From JAPULR01 sp965238215 (GTDB lineage: Bacteria > Chloroflexota > Dehalococcoidia > Lucifugimonadales > GCA-2712585), in NCBI GenBank assembly GCA_965238215.1, contig OZ250180.1, positions 1,860,001 to 1,924,000 on the forward strand: a DNA stretch of 64,000 nt, read 5' to 3'. A program made the translations under genes and the position numbers. The notes under the pieces were generated by a model. That model was not told where the DNA came from, made no database searches, and worked only from the letters and a program-made list of their open reading frames with translations. This document shows, one piece after another, positions 1 to 8,343 of this stretch. Numbering within the stretch: the stretch's first letter is position 1; each line of letters begins with the position of its first letter.

Positions 1-703
1 CAAGCACGAAGTAGCAGACGGTGCCGAGGAAGAGAGCGCCGCTGGAAATCAACAGCATGACGCTGATGTTGACGTCGTGGATGTGCTGGAGGATTATCAG
101 GTTCAGCAGCAGCAACACTCCGATGAACACCAGTCCGTAGGCGGCCGCCTTGAAGGTGTTCATCTCTGAGAACCTGGACGCAAGACCGAGTCCCAGTAAA
201 ATGGACGCAACGCAGGAAATGGCAAGGAAGCCGATATGCAGTGCGCCGCCGCCGCCGTAAATAGTCACCGCAAGATCCTGCAGCTGGGCTTGCACTTCCG
301 GCCCGGTACCCCCTCCAATGCCGTGAGTCATAAAATGGACCACCATGTGATTAGTCGCCATTTGGAGAGCATAGACGCCCCAGCAGAACAGCATCCCTAT
401 CAGCCCCGTACGCAACACCATCCCCGCAACGGTTCGTTGACAGCCGGTCAGTCGGAAGAATGGCATAACGCCGAAAGCCTCCAGCAGGACTCCAAAGATT
501 AAGACCAGTGGCATCGAGTGGGTAAGGAAAGGTTGTCGGCCAGTGTGGAGACCGCCTCCGCAAAGTCGGTTTGGTCCACCGGGTCTATCAGGAAGCTGCC
601 GGGGGCGAACAGGCCCCCTATTACCAGGGAAATCACCCCTAATATTAAGGGCAGCCCCTGCCAGGCTGTTCGGCGCCGTCGAATTACCCGTCATCATACT
701 CAT
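1..703 (-). pseudogene. Multi-pass membrane protein, partial and frameshifted
   Basis: The gene runs off the left edge of the window. Read on the minus strand, the stretch from about 510 down to 1 is open and encodes about five hydrophobic segments, including MPLVLIFGVLLEAFGVMPFF and VLLLLNLIIL, separated by short loops. Further upstream, another frame from about 655 to 515 continues the same kind of protein (LPLILGVISLVIGGLF then an acidic loop). Joining them needs one extra base near 510, and reaching the ATG at 703-701 needs a second shift near 660. I do not recognise the family. It is either a decayed integral membrane protein or a gene damaged by sequence errors close to the contig edge. 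Confidence 0.5.
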
Positions 704-778
704 AGCAACAACCGCAATTCGCCATATTCACTTGAGGCGGAATCCTATCAGCCAACCCGACGCCCTATCTGGAATCCC

Positions 779-1872
779 CTACGCCTTCCATTCCAGCGTT
801 GCCTTCAAATTGTTGAGATTGCTCCAGTTAATTCTTTCTTCATGTTGTAATCGCCCCACCACAATGCCTGGGGATATTCCCTGCTTGTCAGCGAAGGCGA
901 CGACATCTCCCGCGTCGAAGTCTAGAGCGTCCGAGAACGTCCTCCAGTCCCTGGGAGATATGAGAAAGTTGGTGGCCCACCGGTCGGCTTGTTCCTCTTG
1001 CTCGGTGGCCTGCTTGTCCTTCGTCTGCACAAACATTTGGCGTTTTCCGTGGAGCAGTACGTGGGCGGACTCGTGGAAGAAGCTGAACCAGAGTTGGTCG
1101 TCCCGCTTATGGCGGGCCGTCAACTGAATCAACGCTTTCTTTGGGGAGATCCATCGGGTGGCTGCGTGAAGGGATGTCTTGGGAAAGGGTTTGATGATGG
1201 CCAGAACTACACCTGCATCTTGGCACAGCAGTTGCGCTGTATGGATGGATTCCGTGGTTTGATCAGCAGTGAGTGAGCGAATCTTGGTGAGTGTTTGAAC
1301 TAACAAACGCTTGTCAAATGGCTGGGTAGATATCCTATTTGCTTCAATCTCCCCCAAGCGAAGCCACGTCGCCAGGGCATATCGATTGCTCCTGAAAGAT
1401 GGGGAGTGTCTGTAGGCGACGCTAGATAGCAGCTTCTCTCCATACGTGGTATTCCAGGCATCTATGGAACCTACGCCGAAGAAGCGCAGGACCGCCCCGA
1501 CTCTTTCCGCCTTCGATGCGGGCTTTGACATGCCCCCCGCTTCACTAACTCGCTGACGGGAAAGCTCTTTGCCCAGGCTTGTTGATTCTCCGCTTCTTGC
1601 GCTTCTTCCTGCCGTTGCAAGTGAAGCCGGTAGTCGGCCTCGATGCCGAGCCAGATCCGGGCGTCCAATCCCAGCGTCTTCTCCAACTGAATGGCCGTAG
1701 CCGGCTCGACGGGAGCCTTCCCCGATAATATCTCGCTAATCAGCTTGGGCGAGCGGCTGCATCGTCGAGCCAACTCGGCTTGGGACATCTGCAGCGCATC
1801 CAAGTGCTCCTCCAGAATTTCGCCTGGCGGCACGGCATAATCCGGTTGATATACATACGTTGCCTTGGTCAT
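779..1872 (-). pseudogene. HigA-type HTH antitoxin fused to ImmA/IrrE metallopeptidase, frameshifted
   Basis: The first part (1872-1530) starts with PPGEILEEHLDALQMSQAEL, a HigA/XRE helix-turn-helix of the addiction-module type, and runs to SFPVSELVKRGA. The second part (about 1531-779, another frame) continues with KPASKAERVGAVLRFFGV and carries the zinc peptidase motif HESAH near its middle. In the known fused family (about 370 residues) these two stretches are continuous, so one frameshift near 1530 splits a single gene. The ATG at 1872 follows a good GGAGGG site that overlaps the stop of the toxin gene upstream. The product would bind the toxin and its operator; the peptidase half may control antitoxin turnover. 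The frameshift could be natural or a sequencing error. Confidence 0.75.
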
Positions 1873-1883
1873 AGCTACCCTCC

Positions 1884-2279
1884 TTAGTGGTAGTCAACAA
1901 TCTCCAAGATAACAATGGCTGTTATCCTACCTCTGTCCAATCCCCCGTCTTCTCTCGTGGGCACAGGCTCGTGGTTGGGCGCGAATACCAGGCGGTGTGG
2001 CTGTGCGAGGTCTACGGCAAACTGGCCTTCCCTGTTGCCGGTAAGTTGGTGGAGACGCATAGAGGGAGAGGTGGGGACACAGGACAGGTTCGGCGCATTC
2101 TTCAGGAGCGCTATTCGTCTTCGGATTGCCCTTATCATATCGACTCCATAGCTCTTTTGGAGATTCCTTTGTGAGTTGAAAATTCTCTGGAGCTTACGAG
2201 TCCTGAAGCTGATGAAACCCTCAGACAATAGCAAAATCTGTTTCGTAACAGTTAGCAATAATGATATGTTCACGTACAA
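1884..2279 (-). CDS. HigB-like toxin (plasmid maintenance killer family)
   Basis: The core RKLQRIFNSQRNLQKSYG followed by a basic helix, then LTGNREGQFAVDLAQPHRL and the ending ILEIVDYH match the HigB/RelE-fold killer family, which encodes ribosome-dependent mRNA interferases of about 100-110 residues. The gene lies 11 bp upstream of the HigA-ImmA gene, the usual toxin-first order of hig loci. No ATG start is present; the longest reading begins at TTG 2279 but the first 15-17 residues look non-native, and a TTG near 2234 or 2228 would give the usual length. Together with its neighbour it forms a type II toxin-antitoxin locus next to a tRNA cluster, a common site for acquired DNA. Confidence 0.75.
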   Translation of the reverse strand: MYVNISLLLTVTKQILLLSEGFISFRTRKLQRIFNSQRNLQKSYGVDMIRAIRRRIALLKNAPNLSCVPTSPSMRLHQLTGNREGQFAVDLAQPHRLVFAPNHEPVPTREDGGLDRGRITAIVILEIVDYH

Positions 2280-2318
2280 GAATCAAGTGAACCTTGTCCC
2301 GCCACTGCTCCCTCTCCC

Positions 2319-2348
2319 TTGACACTTCCTGGGGGCGTGAGATACGAT
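2319..2348 (+). promoter_or_regulatory. Sigma-70-type promoter of the tRNA cluster
   Basis: TTGACA at 2319-2324 is followed after 18 bp by TACGAT at 2343-2348. It sits 60 bp upstream of the first tRNA and faces the cluster. A GC-rich run follows before the tRNA-Ala. Confidence 0.6.
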
Positions 2349-2408
2349 TTTCTTTTATTCTCACGCACTGGAGGGGAATAAATCGGGCCCTTTGCGGGCC
2401 GCCTTCGA

Positions 2409-2484
2409 GGGGATATAGCTCAACTGGGAGAGCGCGGCGTTCGCAATGCCGAGGTTGGGGGTTCGATTCCCCCTATCTCCACCA
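2409..2484 (+). tRNA. tRNA-Ala (anticodon CGC)
   Basis: The 7-bp acceptor stem GGGGATA pairs with TATCTCC, the D-arm GCTC..GAGC, the anticodon stem-loop CGGCG TTCGCAA TGCCG and the T-arm with GTTCGATTC are all present. The loop gives anticodon CGC. The 3' CCA is encoded. It is the first of six tRNAs read in the same direction. Confidence 0.95.
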
Positions 2485-2487
2485 CAT

Positions 2488-2563
2488 GCCCCTGTAGCTC
2501 AGAGGATAGAGCGGTGGCTTCCTAAGCCGCGCGTCGGGGGTTCGAATCCCTCCAGGGGTACCA
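2488..2563 (+). tRNA. tRNA-Arg (anticodon CCT)
   Basis: Acceptor GCCCCTG pairs with CAGGGGT (one G-U at the end). The anticodon arm GTGGC TTCCTAA GCCGC gives CCT, reading AGG. A GGTTCGAATCC T-arm and encoded CCA complete it. It begins 3 bases after the tRNA-Ala CCA. Confidence 0.95.
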
Positions 2564-2564
2564 C

Positions 2565-2642
2565 AGGAGCGTAGCTCAGTCTGGCCAGAGCGCTGGTCTC
2601 CAAAACCAGTGGCCGGGGGTTCGAATCCTCCCGCTCCTGCCA
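2565..2642 (+). tRNA. tRNA-Trp (anticodon CCA)
   Basis: Acceptor AGGAGCG pairs with CGCTCCT, discriminator G, encoded CCA. The anticodon arm CTGGT CTCCAAA ACCAG has a clean 5-bp stem with CCA as anticodon. It starts one base after the tRNA-Arg. Confidence 0.95.
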
Positions 2643-2742
2643 ATCATAAATCCACACCCATCCGCGGGAGGGTGAACACACAACCAACCCTGAACCCTTT
2701 GAGGGCCGCCTCGGTTTCTGATATAGTATTGCCGTCTGCCGT

Positions 2743-2829
2743 GCCGAGGTGGTGGAATTGGTAGACACGCAGTCTTGAGGGGGCTGTGGGCGTAAGCTCG
2801 TGTGGGTTCAAGTCCCGCCCTCGGCACCA
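2743..2829 (+). tRNA. tRNA-Leu (anticodon GAG)
   Basis: Acceptor GCCGAGG pairs with CCTCGGC. The long variable arm (TGGGCGTAAGCTCGTG) is the class II form of tRNA-Leu. The anticodon arm CAGTC TTGAGGG GGCTG gives GAG, reading CTC. CCA is encoded. Confidence 0.95.
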
Positions 2830-2845
2830 AGGAGCTAGGCGAAAG

Positions 2846-2921
2846 GGCGACGTAGCCAAGTGGTTAAGGCGGGGGTCTGCAAAACCCCTATTCGGCGGTT
2901 CGATTCCGCCCGTCGCCTCCA
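2846..2921 (+). tRNA. tRNA-Cys (anticodon GCA)
   Basis: Acceptor GGCGACG pairs with CGTCGCC, discriminator T, encoded CCA. The anticodon arm GGGGT CTGCAAA ACCCC gives GCA. Confidence 0.95.
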
Positions 2922-3050
2922 ATTTCCTCCCTCTCGGACTGTCGTACCCAGGCGATGGTAGCTAACAGGCAAGCGCACACCGCCTCGCGAGATTGTACGG
3001 GATCGACCAAGGGAAAGAAAAAGGCCTCCTGGCTGTTGTTCAAAGAAAAA

Positions 3051-3136
3051 GCCGGGGTGGCGGAATGGTAGACGCGGCGGACTTAAAATCCGCTACCTTC
3101 ACCGGTGTGTGGGTTCGAATCCCGCCCCCGGCACCA
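3051..3136 (+). tRNA. tRNA-Leu (anticodon TAA)
   Basis: Acceptor GCCGGGG pairs with the CCCCGGC at the end, with a long variable arm of class II type. The anticodon arm GCGGA CTTAAAA TCCGC gives TAA, reading TTA. CCA is encoded. It lies 129 bp after tRNA-Cys and may have its own promoter. Confidence 0.95.
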
Positions 3137-3193
3137 AGGGCCGCCCCTTTGAGGCGGCGTTAGACGAGAGCGACGAGACTTCGGAGGTATTCC

Positions 3194-3373
3194 ATGGGTA
3201 ACGCCAATATGGCAGTGTTGAAGCGGTGGCTTCTCTGGATGGTGCTTCCCATTGCGGGTCTCTCCGTGGCAATCGACTTTTCCCCTTGGCCCGGCGCCAT
3301 GGAAACGCTGATATTCGTATGCCTGGTCGTCATCTGGGGTTTCTTCATTGCCAGACCGCGGCTGGACGAGTAG
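3194..3373 (+). CDS. Small membrane protein, 59 residues
   Basis: A GGAGG site at 3183-3187 precedes the ATG at 3194 with good spacing. The product has two hydrophobic stretches, LLWMVLPIAGLSVAI (about residues 13-27) and LIFVCLVVIWGFFIA (about 39-53), and ends RPRLDE. This predicts a two-pass inner-membrane protein with short ends. I do not recognise a family. It lies between the last tRNA and the DUF2203 gene. The strong ribosome site and hydrophobic pattern are the reasons to call it real despite its size. Confidence 0.55.
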   Translation: MGNANMAVLKRWLLWMVLPIAGLSVAIDFSPWPGAMETLIFVCLVVIWGFFIARPRLDE

Positions 3374-3481
3374 AAGCATCCCTCGTCGGTCTTGCCCGCC
3401 CATTCCTAATACGGCGCCAACCCCCGACCCCAACGCTGTTTGCCGCCGGACACTACCTGGCCGTGTTATAGTATTTCTGTG

Positions 3482-3880
3482 ATGCCTAAGCGCTTCTTTA
3501 CCCTCCACGAGGCCCGCAGTTTGCTGCCCTGGCTTGCTGAGCAGTTTGACAAGCTGGACGCGGCCAGGGAGGAAGAGAATCGCCTTCAGCAGGATACCGT
3601 CGACGTTATTCGGAAGAGCCGCAGCAATGGCAAGGGTGGTATAGAGAAAGAGATCGCCGCCTCCCAGAAGGCCGTTGAAGACGCTATGTCTACGACCTCT
3701 GCCCTGGCTCGAGAGATTACGGACCGGGGCATCGTCGTGCGGGACCTGACGTCCGGGCTGGTAGATTTCCTTGCTCAGCGGGAAGGCCGGGAGGTCTTCC
3801 TCTGCTGGCTTCGCGGAGAAGAGGACATCGCTTTCTGGCACGGCGTCCACGAAGGCTATGCCTCCCGCAAGCCCCTATAG
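3482..3880 (+). CDS. DUF2203 family protein
   Basis: The ATG at 3482 gives a 132-residue protein starting MPKRFFTLHEARSLLPWLAE. The N-terminal FT..EA..LLPWL, a central coiled-coil helix rich in Glu and Lys, and the C-terminal pattern GIVVRDLTSGLVDFLA, then REVFLCW.RGEEDIAFWH are typical of DUF2203. The family has no established biochemical role. Members are usually single-domain, soluble, and of this length. It precedes queG in the same direction, but no functional link is known. Confidence 0.85.
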   Translation: MPKRFFTLHEARSLLPWLAEQFDKLDAAREEENRLQQDTVDVIRKSRSNGKGGIEKEIAASQKAVEDAMSTTSALAREITDRGIVVRDLTSGLVDFLAQREGREVFLCWLRGEEDIAFWHGVHEGYASRKPL

Positions 3881-3943
3881 CCTCTGGCCCTGGAGGGCGC
3901 CTTGTCCGTTCCATCCCCAGCCCATGAGAAACCTGCGTCTCCC

Positions 3944-5089
3944 ATGACCAAAGACACACCTCGTTCTGTGGAGAAGCTGGTCAAGGACTACGCCCTTGAG
4001 ATGGGGTTCGATCTGGTGGGCATAGCGTCTGCCGACCCCTTCGATGACGACAGGCGGGTGACCCTGCATCGGCTGCGAGATGGTCTGATGGACGGCCTGC
4101 CATGGTTCAATCAGGCGCGGGTGGAGCGCGGCGCAGCCCCCCAACGGCTGCGACCTGGCGCTCGCAGCATCATCTCCGTGGCGCTGAGCTATCACCTCCC
4201 CTCTGAGGGTGAGCCTCGTGCACTGGAGGGCCGGGTGGCCCGCTACGCCTGGGGAGACGATTATCACAAGGTGATGAAGAAGCGCCTCAAGCTCTACGTT
4301 CGCGGTCTGTCGGAGCGTCTCGGCCGGGAGATCAAGGCCCGCTGGTACGTGGACGACGGGCCAATGCTCGATAGGGCGGCGGCTCGTTGGGCCGGCGTGG
4401 GATGGTTTGGCAAGAACACCAACGTGCTCACCTCCAGCCACGGCTCATGGGTCTTTCTCGGCCAGGTTGTGACGGACCTCGAACTGAAGCCTGACCTTCC
4501 CCTCAAGAAATCCTGTGGCTCCTGCGTCCTCTGCCTGCAGGCATGTCCCACTGGCGCGCTTCCTGCCCCCTACGTCCTCGACAACCAGCGGTGCATCTCC
4601 CACCAGACCATCGAGAACCGGGGCGACATCCCGGCGGAAATGCGCCCACTGATGTCCGACTGGGTCTTTGGCTGCGACATCTGCCAGGACGTCTGCCCCG
4701 TGAACGTCAAGGCCCTCTACACCCGCGAGCAGGCATTCCGGAAGAAGCGGTTCACCACCATTCAGCTGCTTGAAATGCTGGACATGTCTGACGAGGAGTT
4801 CCGCCGTCGCTTCTCCGGCAGCCCGTTGAAGCGGGCCAAGCTCGTTGGACTAAAACGCAACGTTTGCGTGGCCCTGGGAAATAGCGGCGATATTTCAGCG
4901 GTTCCTGCTCTCGCCAAGGCGTTGGCAGAAGGCGACCCCTTGGTCCGACGTCATGCGGCGTGGGCCTTGGGCCGGCTAGGGGGTGTCGACGCGCGGGCGG
5001 CTCTGCGACACCCCCTCCTGTCGGAAGCCGACAAGACGGCCCGCCAGGAAATCAAAGACGCCCTCGCCTCCGTTGAATCTGGGCCTTGA
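3944..5089 (+). CDS. queG: Epoxyqueuosine reductase QueG
   Basis: QueG performs the last step of queuosine synthesis in tRNA, reducing epoxyqueuosine with cobalamin and two [4Fe-4S] clusters. From the ATG at 3944 the 381-residue product shows the N-terminal MGFDLVGIASADPF motif, the active-site segment YVDDGPMLDRAAARWAGVG (Asp near 138), a first cluster motif C191-x2-C-x2-C-x3-CP and a second CDICQDVCPVN motif near 244-253. The C-terminal 90 residues form HEAT-like helical repeats that bind tRNA in this family. A TTG at 3902 would add 14 residues, but the ATG fits the family start better. The stop almost touches the acetyltransferase pseudogene that follows. Confidence 0.95.
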   Translation: MTKDTPRSVEKLVKDYALEMGFDLVGIASADPFDDDRRVTLHRLRDGLMDGLPWFNQARVERGAAPQRLRPGARSIISVALSYHLPSEGEPRALEGRVARYAWGDDYHKVMKKRLKLYVRGLSERLGREIKARWYVDDGPMLDRAAARWAGVGWFGKNTNVLTSSHGSWVFLGQVVTDLELKPDLPLKKSCGSCVLCLQACPTGALPAPYVLDNQRCISHQTIENRGDIPAEMRPLMSDWVFGCDICQDVCPVNVKALYTREQAFRKKRFTTIQLLEMLDMSDEEFRRRFSGSPLKRAKLVGLKRNVCVALGNSGDISAVPALAKALAEGDPLVRRHAAWALGRLGGVDARAALRHPLLSEADKTARQEIKDALASVESGP

Positions 5090-5090
5090 C

Positions 5091-5627
5091 GTGCCCCCCC
5101 CCCCCAGTAATTACAGCATCAGACTTGCCACACCGGATGACGCCCGGCAGATGCTGGACATCTAGGGCCCTGTGGTTCGCAAAACAGCCATATCCTTCGA
5201 GGTGGAGACGCCCACCGAGGAGGACTTCCGACGAAGAATTGCGGGAACTCTCCAGCGCCTTCCTTGGCTGGCGTGCGTGTGTCGGAATCGTGTCGCGGGC
5301 TACGCCTACGCTGCACCCTTCCGAAACAGGGCGGGCTATCGGTGGTCCGTGGAAGTTTCCGTGTATGTGGGTGAGGAGTTCAGAGGTAGGGGAATGGCGT
5401 CGGCCCTCCACACGTCGTTGCTGGAGGGGCTGCGCATCCTTGGCTATTTGAATGCCTACGCCGGGATTTCCCTTCCCAACCCCGTCAGCGTGAACCTTCG
5501 CGAGCACATGGGCTTCAAGCCTGTAGGAGTCTTTCCCTCCGTGGGGTTCAAGCTGGGTCGGTGGCACGACGTCGGCTTCTGGCGGTTGACGTTGCAGGAG
5601 CACGCCGCCGAGCCATCTCCCCCCTAG
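5091..5627 (+). pseudogene. GNAT acetyltransferase (phosphinothricin acetyltransferase-like) with in-frame TAG
   Basis: GTG at 5091 begins VPPPP..NYSIRLATPDDARQMLDI, then TAG at 5163-5165, and the same frame continues GPVVRKTAISFEVETPTEEDF to 5627. In the Pat-like GNAT family the interrupted position is normally Tyr (..IYGPVV..), so one base change explains the stop. The rest is intact: the acetyl-CoA loop EEFRGRGMASALH, then the ..NPVSVNLREHMGFKPVG segment and the W..VGFW end. The family N-acetylates phosphinothricin or methionine sulfoximine-like compounds. A 12-C run lies just after the GTG. The gene is either silenced by a nonsense mutation or affected by a sequence error; an internal start at 5172 would lose the first strand. 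Confidence 0.75.
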
Positions 5628-5746
5628 TCTCTTGAGTACTTGGTCATCAGTCCCCAATGGGCACAGTGCCTAGAGGTCGCCGCAGCGCACATAGACGTCA
5701 CGGACCTATAACAACGTCTTCAGGATAATGCAGCAGGTCGATTTCG

Positions 5747-5848
5747 ATGTCTAACTGCCGGATTCACATAGTTGGAGGTTCCGGCGCTGGAAAGAGCGCC
5801 CTCGGCTTAATGCGCTACCGCCGAGCCGGTTCGTACCCCTGCTTGTGA
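5747..5848 (+). pseudogene. Truncated P-loop NTPase start (adenylate kinase-like), 33 codons
   Basis: ATG at 5747 encodes MSNCRIHIVGGSGAGKSALG, a Walker A motif (GGSGAGKS) in the position and context seen in small adenylate kinase-like proteins, but the frame becomes unlike the family after about residue 20 and stops at 5846-5848. I see no continuation in the other frames. It looks like the left-over start of a deleted kinase gene. The rest of the 5628-5914 spacer shows nothing recognisable. Confidence 0.4.
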
Positions 5849-5914
5849 AGTAAAATGGACGATATAACTAACGGAATCAGATAAGATTCAGCACGCTCGG
5901 AATACTTGAAATTC

Positions 5915-6568
5915 TCACGCCTTCCAGCCTTCGCGATTGCCGTCTGCCTGATCGTCCGGCGCTCGCATGAGCACGGCGGTCATCCCCGCCTGCGCCGCGC
6001 CGCTAAGCTCGCCGTCGCTGCCGTCACCAACATACAGGCAGTCATTGGCCCCCACTCCCAGCCGCTCAGTAGCCAATTCGTAGATTCGAGGGTCGGGTTT
6101 TGCGAGGCCGACATCAAATGAGAGGATGGCGACGTCAAACAGAGGCGCTAAGGCCATCGAGTCCCACAGCCGGGACACCTCCTCCGTGCAGTTGCTAATC
6201 AGTCCAACCTTGTATCCCCGATCCTTCAATGCTGAGAGCGTCTCTACCACGCCGGAACGTGGTGATAAACAACTTCGAACATACTCATAGCGATTGTTGA
6301 CCCCGGCCGCTATACGTTCTTCGCTAGGCTCTACTCCCAATCTCTTGCAAATATGAACCAGTGCTGCTTCGGTAGAGGAAAAGACTCCGGCCATGCGTGG
6401 ATATACAGCATCCGTCCACTCTCTGGCGAACTCGTCCGTATCTGCGCCGAGTGCGTCGGCCATTTCATTCCTCTTTTGCACGTAGACACGCCGGTTCGAC
6501 TCCGGATAGTTCAACTCATCAATCAAGGTGCCAAAGAGGTCGAAAATCACCGCCTGATACGTGTTCAT
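5915..6568 (-). CDS. HAD family hydrolase (subfamily IA)
   Basis: The 217-residue protein has all HAD motifs: motif I VIFDLFGTLID at the N-terminus with the nucleophile Asp, an all-helical cap, motif II as LISNCTEE near residue 125, the Lys in GLAKPDPRIYE near 157, and motif IV YVGDGSDGELSGA near 180. The second Asp of motif I is replaced (DLFGT), as in dehalogenase- and some phosphatase-type members. It likely removes phosphate from a small metabolite in the cytoplasm; the substrate cannot be told from sequence. ATG at 6568 is the only good start. It stands alone. Confidence 0.85.
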   Translation of the reverse strand: MNTYQAVIFDLFGTLIDELNYPESNRRVYVQKRNEMADALGADTDEFAREWTDAVYPRMAGVFSSTEAALVHICKRLGVEPSEERIAAGVNNRYEYVRSCLSPRSGVVETLSALKDRGYKVGLISNCTEEVSRLWDSMALAPLFDVAILSFDVGLAKPDPRIYELATERLGVGANDCLYVGDGSDGELSGAAQAGMTAVLMRAPDDQADGNREGWKA

Positions 6569-6651
6569 TCTAAGCCTTGAGATCCAGATTGCTCACTTTG
6601 CTTCACTCCGTTCGAAATTACTGGAAGGGGTCGTCTAACCCCACCCTAAAG

Positions 6652-6903
6652 TCATTCCGAGTCCCTTGAGGAATCTTGTCGCCTTGGACGGTAGTCCTCC
6701 CTTTCTTCACTATCCACAATTCGCACCCCCTGCTCTTCCGGTTCCTTGCGCTTATTGAGGGCCTTGGCGATGTCATACTTCACGTCGCGAATCAAGAATC
6801 CCAGCCCCGTCAGGAACGAAGCCAACAGCACCACAATGGAGGGGATAAAAGTGATCACGAAGACGTAAAGCAGTATCCAGCCGATATTCTGAAGGACTTC
6901 CAT
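6652..6903 (-). CDS. Small membrane protein with charged tail, 83 residues
   Basis: The N-terminal half has a long hydrophobic region, WILLYVFVITFIPSIVVLLA and SFLTGLGFLI, predicted as one or two membrane helices. The rest is charged (Lys, Glu, Arg) and predicted cytoplasmic. No family is recognised. The last codons overlap a copy of the dispersed CATTCCGAG...GAGGAATCTTGTC repeat (6652-6686), so the tail sequence may derive from repeat insertion. Confidence 0.5.
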   Translation of the reverse strand: MEVLQNIGWILLYVFVITFIPSIVVLLASFLTGLGFLIRDVKYDIAKALNKRKEPEEQGVRIVDSEEREDYRPRRQDSSRDSE

Positions 6904-7104
6904 TCAGGCATTCTACTCCCAATGGGTATGCGGGTAAAGAACGCAGTCAGCGACCTTGCGCCCTTCGGAAACCATTCGTCCCGCGCCGCCTTTCTGGAGA
7001 ATTGACTCTGGCGCCCTGCCTTGCGGCGGCCCTTCCTCCAACCTATAATGGCCTTGGCGTACGGGTTTTCTAACGTATATCTTCATATGGAGTGGTGCAG
7101 TTGG

Positions 7105-7875
7105 ATGGGCGATAGATTGGCGGGCAAGGTTGCTATTCTGGCCGGAGGTGCCACGGGCATGGGCAGGGCCACCGCCCTCAGGTTCGCCGAAGAAGGCGCT
7201 AAGGTGATGATTGCCGACCGCAACGTCGCAGGCGCACAGGAGACCATGGCCATGGTCAAAAAGATCACTCCCGACGTGGATGTCGTAGCCGTCGACGTTT
7301 CCAAGTGGGACCAGGTCCAGAACATGGTGGACCAAACCGTCGATCGGTTCGGCAGGGTCGACGTGCTGGTGAACCTGGCCGCCATCCTCATGCTCACGCC
7401 GCCCTTGGTGGACATCGAGGAGCGCCAGTGGGACCTCATCATGGACACCAATCTCAAGGGGACCTTCTTGACCTGCAAGGCCGCCATCCCCGTCATGCTC
7501 AAGCATGGCGGCGGCTCAATCGTCAACATCTCCTCCTCGGCGGGTCTGGACGCCTGGACACGTTCCCTCCCCTACAACATCAGCAAGGTAGGGGTCATTC
7601 ACCTGACTTCCGTCATTTCCGGCCAGTACACGTCCCAGGGAATTCGCGTCAACTGCGTAGTGCCCGGCCCGGTGGACACCCCCCAGGCCAGGGGGAGCAC
7701 CCAGAGCGCGCAGACGCTGGAGGCGGCGGCCCTTGAGCACCCCATGGGCCGCATAGGGCGTCCCGAGGAGATAGCCAACGCCATCCTCTTCCTGGCCTCC
7801 GACGAAGCCTCATTCGTCAGCGGCGCCACCTACGTCGTCGACGGCGGCTCCCGGCACGCCGGTCGCCGTCTCTAA
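7105..7875 (+). CDS. SDR family NAD(P)-dependent oxidoreductase
   Basis: This is a classical short-chain dehydrogenase of about 256 residues. It has the cofactor loop GGATGMGRA near residue 13, an acidic-basic DRN after strand 2, an NLAA motif in place of NNAG, the catalytic Ser (NISSSAG), and Y-N-I-S-K with catalytic Tyr and Lys. The C-terminus FLASDEASFVSGATYVVDGG is typical. ATG 7105 gives the normal N-terminus (MGDRLAGKVAIL); ATG 7087 is possible. It resembles the second SDR at 9302-10072 over the whole length, including PVDTPQARGS, so the two are paralogues. The substrate is unknown. Confidence 0.9.
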   Translation: MGDRLAGKVAILAGGATGMGRATALRFAEEGAKVMIADRNVAGAQETMAMVKKITPDVDVVAVDVSKWDQVQNMVDQTVDRFGRVDVLVNLAAILMLTPPLVDIEERQWDLIMDTNLKGTFLTCKAAIPVMLKHGGGSIVNISSSAGLDAWTRSLPYNISKVGVIHLTSVISGQYTSQGIRVNCVVPGPVDTPQARGSTQSAQTLEAAALEHPMGRIGRPEEIANAILFLASDEASFVSGATYVVDGGSRHAGRRL

Positions 7876-7910
7876 TCACCGGGCTTCCACATTACACATA
7901 AGGAACTTTC

Positions 7911-8147
7911 ATGGACAAGCTGAAGGAAATAGCCAAGAGAGCCGTCGAGGACTACGGGTTCCGGCAGATTGCCCAGTGGAGCCCCGATGACCTGGTGGAG
8001 CAGTGGGACCTGTCGCCCACTGAGGCCCAGGTGCTGAAAGGCCCCCTGAAAGACGAGATAGACCAACTGCCCATCCCCGTAGAGCCTACGGACTACGAGG
8101 CCGTCGAAGGCCGGCTCAACTCCCTCATCCAAGAGGCCCTTGCCTAG
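7911..8147 (+). CDS. Hypothetical protein, 78 residues
   Basis: It starts 35 bp after the SDR stop in the same direction and is probably co-transcribed. The product is helical and acidic (MDKLKEIAKRAVEDYGF... ending LNSLIQEALA) with no cysteines, signal peptide or membrane segment. The layout of two short helices and a Pro-rich turn is reminiscent of small Nif11- or Os-type leader proteins, but I cannot assign it to a family. A weak AAGGAA site lies before the ATG. Confidence 0.6.
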   Translation: MDKLKEIAKRAVEDYGFRQIAQWSPDDLVEQWDLSPTEAQVLKGPLKDEIDQLPIPVEPTDYEAVEGRLNSLIQEALA

Positions 8148-8343
8148 CCCAAGCCGCCGAATGATTGGCTGGCTCCATAGTCGACGGATCAACGCTGAGG
8201 AAGTTTGAACCGTCATTATGCACTTGACACGGAAAAAGGGGTATGCAGTATGAGCGGATGGATAACCTTACCGATTTCTGGCCTGGGCTGAGGACGTGTT
8301 GACACGTCATACCGGCAGGTTCGGATATCATCTGTCCGGGTTC

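Noticed and set aside
2409..3136. Prophage or integrative element at the tRNA cluster
   Set aside because: No integrase and no duplicated tRNA 3' end were found near the cluster; the toxin-antitoxin locus alone is not enough.
5163..5165. TAG read as pyrrolysine or suppressed stop
   Set aside because: No archaeal or Pyl-type context is visible, and the family has Tyr at that site; a simple point mutation is enough.
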